Below, piece after piece: positions 63,047-64,000 of a DNA stretch of 64,000 nt. The stretch is taken from contig CAUYUJ010004979.1 of the NCBI GenBank assembly GCA_963575745.1, positions 1-64,000 of the forward strand, in the 5' to 3' direction. Origin of the DNA: Prorocentrum cordatum. Taxonomy: Eukaryota > Sar > Dinophyceae > Prorocentrales > Prorocentraceae. How positions within the stretch are numbered: position 1 is the stretch's first letter; every line of letters starts with the position of its first letter. The notes under the pieces are model-generated. The model worked only from the letters and a program-made list of their open reading frames with translations, made no database searches and was not told the DNA's origin. The translations under genes and the position numbers were made by a program.

Positions 63047-63155
63047 ATCAATCATCATCACCAGCATCACCATCGCCATCCCGCGATCACTCACCATCAT
63101 CGGCATCGAACGATCATCATCATCATCATCATCATCACTACTCGCTGACTTGAGG
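62831..63155 (+). repeat. CT-rich and CAT-rich lead segment of satellite block 3
   Basis: CGCACCCTCCGCGCAGGATC, CT-rich sequence, a long pure CAT/ATC tract (about 62961-63050) and ACTCGCTGACTTGAGGCC. Confidence 0.9.
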
Positions 63156-64000
63156 CCTCGTCTGTGAGTGAATCGTGAGGAAGTCTCAGGCGGGAGCCCC
63201 CTCCCTATGGGACCCGCAGATCATGTGATGAATCCGAGCGGGTCATCGGATTCCTGTATCTGTCGTCATTTTTGGGCTCCTCAGGTCTGGATTTGGAGGA
63301 AGTATCAAGCGGGAGCCTCGTCTGTGAGTGAATTGCGAGGAAACCTCAGGCGGGGGGCCCCTCCCTATGGGGCCCGCAGATCATGTTATTAATCCGAGCG
63401 GGTCATCGGATTCCAGTAACTGTCGTCACTTTTTGGGGCTCCTCAGGTCTGAATTTGGAGGAAGTATCAGGCGGGGGCTTCGTTTGTCAGTGAATTGCGA
63501 GCAAGTCTCAGGCGGGGGCCCCCTCCCTATGGGGCCCGCAGATCATGTTACTAATCCGAGCGGGTCATCGGATTCCTGTAACTGTCGTCACTTTTGGGCT
63601 CCTCAGGTCTGAATTTGGAGGAAGTATCAAGCGGGGGCCTCGTCTGTGAGTGAATTGCGAGGAAGTCTCAGGCGGGAGCCCCCTCTCTATGGGGCCCGCA
63701 GATCATGTTATTAATCCGAGCGGGTCATCGGATTCTTGTAACTGTCGTCAGTTTTGGGCTCTTCAGGTTTGAATTGGAGGAAGTATCAAGCGGGAGCCTC
63801 GTCTGTGAGTGACTCGTGAGGAAGTCTCAGGCGGGGGCCCCCTCCCTATGGGGCCCGCAGATCATGTTATTAATCCGAGCGGGTCATCGGATTCTTGTAA
63901 CTGTCGTCACTTTTGGGCTCCTCAGGTCTGAATTTGGAGGAAGTATCAAGCGGGGGCCTCGTCTGTGAGTGAATTGTGAGGAAGTCTCAGGCGGGGGCCC
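63156..64000 (+). repeat. 160-bp satellite, block 3, running off the window
   Basis: About 5.3 units of the same satellite, closest in sequence to block 2. The array continues past the right edge, so its full length is unknown. Confidence 0.92.

Overview
The window is eukaryotic and consists almost entirely of transposable elements and satellite-like repeats. I found no convincing single-copy host gene, tRNA, rRNA or CRISPR array. Gene content and repeat density suggest a very large protist genome. A dinoflagellate is my best guess, supported only by the LINE-rich, GC-rich, gene-poor character and an 8-base match to the end of the dinoflagellate spliced leader at one LINE 5' end. This assignment is inference.

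Layout. 1-5.03 kb: LINE-A, left end cut by the window, decayed. 5.03-13.4 kb: a mosaic of ~350-bp units with inverted ends, ~350-bp and ~175-bp tandem repeats, and two non-autonomous insertions (10.26-10.64 and 12.04-13.19 kb). 13.4-19.43 kb: LINE-B1, an apparently full-length copy with ORF1 and ORF2, plus a short second insertion at its 3' end. 19.96-22.36 kb: a non-autonomous element carrying a repetitive ORF. 22.4-31.2 kb: further tandem repeats (~175, ~730 and 73 bp), microsatellites and a family built round a perfect 34-bp palindrome. 31.24-34.17 kb: LINE-B2, a 5'-truncated sister of LINE-B1 with an intact frame. 34.2-36.3 kb: palindrome family. 36.3-40.4 kb: LINE-C1. 40.4-44.4 kb: diverged repeats and the first 160-bp satellite block. 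44.4-45.9 kb: LINE fragment C2. 46.1-56.7 kb: back-to-back insertions N4, LINE-D1, a short tail fragment, LINE-D2 and N5. 57-60 kb: CT-rich and 15-bp minisatellite sequence and a doubtful gene relic. 60-64 kb: second and third 160-bp satellite blocks, running off the right edge.

How the parts work together. The LINEs encode an APE-type endonuclease (EEP), a reverse transcriptase, a conserved unnamed segment and a terminal RNase H-like domain. Most of the dated insertions sit in one recurring site: a short dyad with arms CCGGCGGTGA and TCACCGCCGG (or GGTAA/TTACC), whose loop carries ACC(A/T)GGTTGACGG. Most are bounded by ~10-bp copies of ACC(A/T)GGTTGA. Because the target is regenerated at each 3' junction, insertions stack up. 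The non-autonomous elements share the LINE 3' stem-loop and A/C-rich tail, so they are probably mobilised by the LINE proteins.

Most notable. (1) The RNase H motifs occur in the order D70-D134-D10-E48, a circular permutation, in every LINE lineage present. (2) RT motif C reads W-A-D-N instead of x-x-D-D in all six copies. (3) The endonuclease frame opens directly behind the ORF1 stop, with its first catalytic strand before any ATG, which suggests stop-codon readthrough. (4) A structured, covarying dyad is the insertion site for both LINEs and non-autonomous elements.
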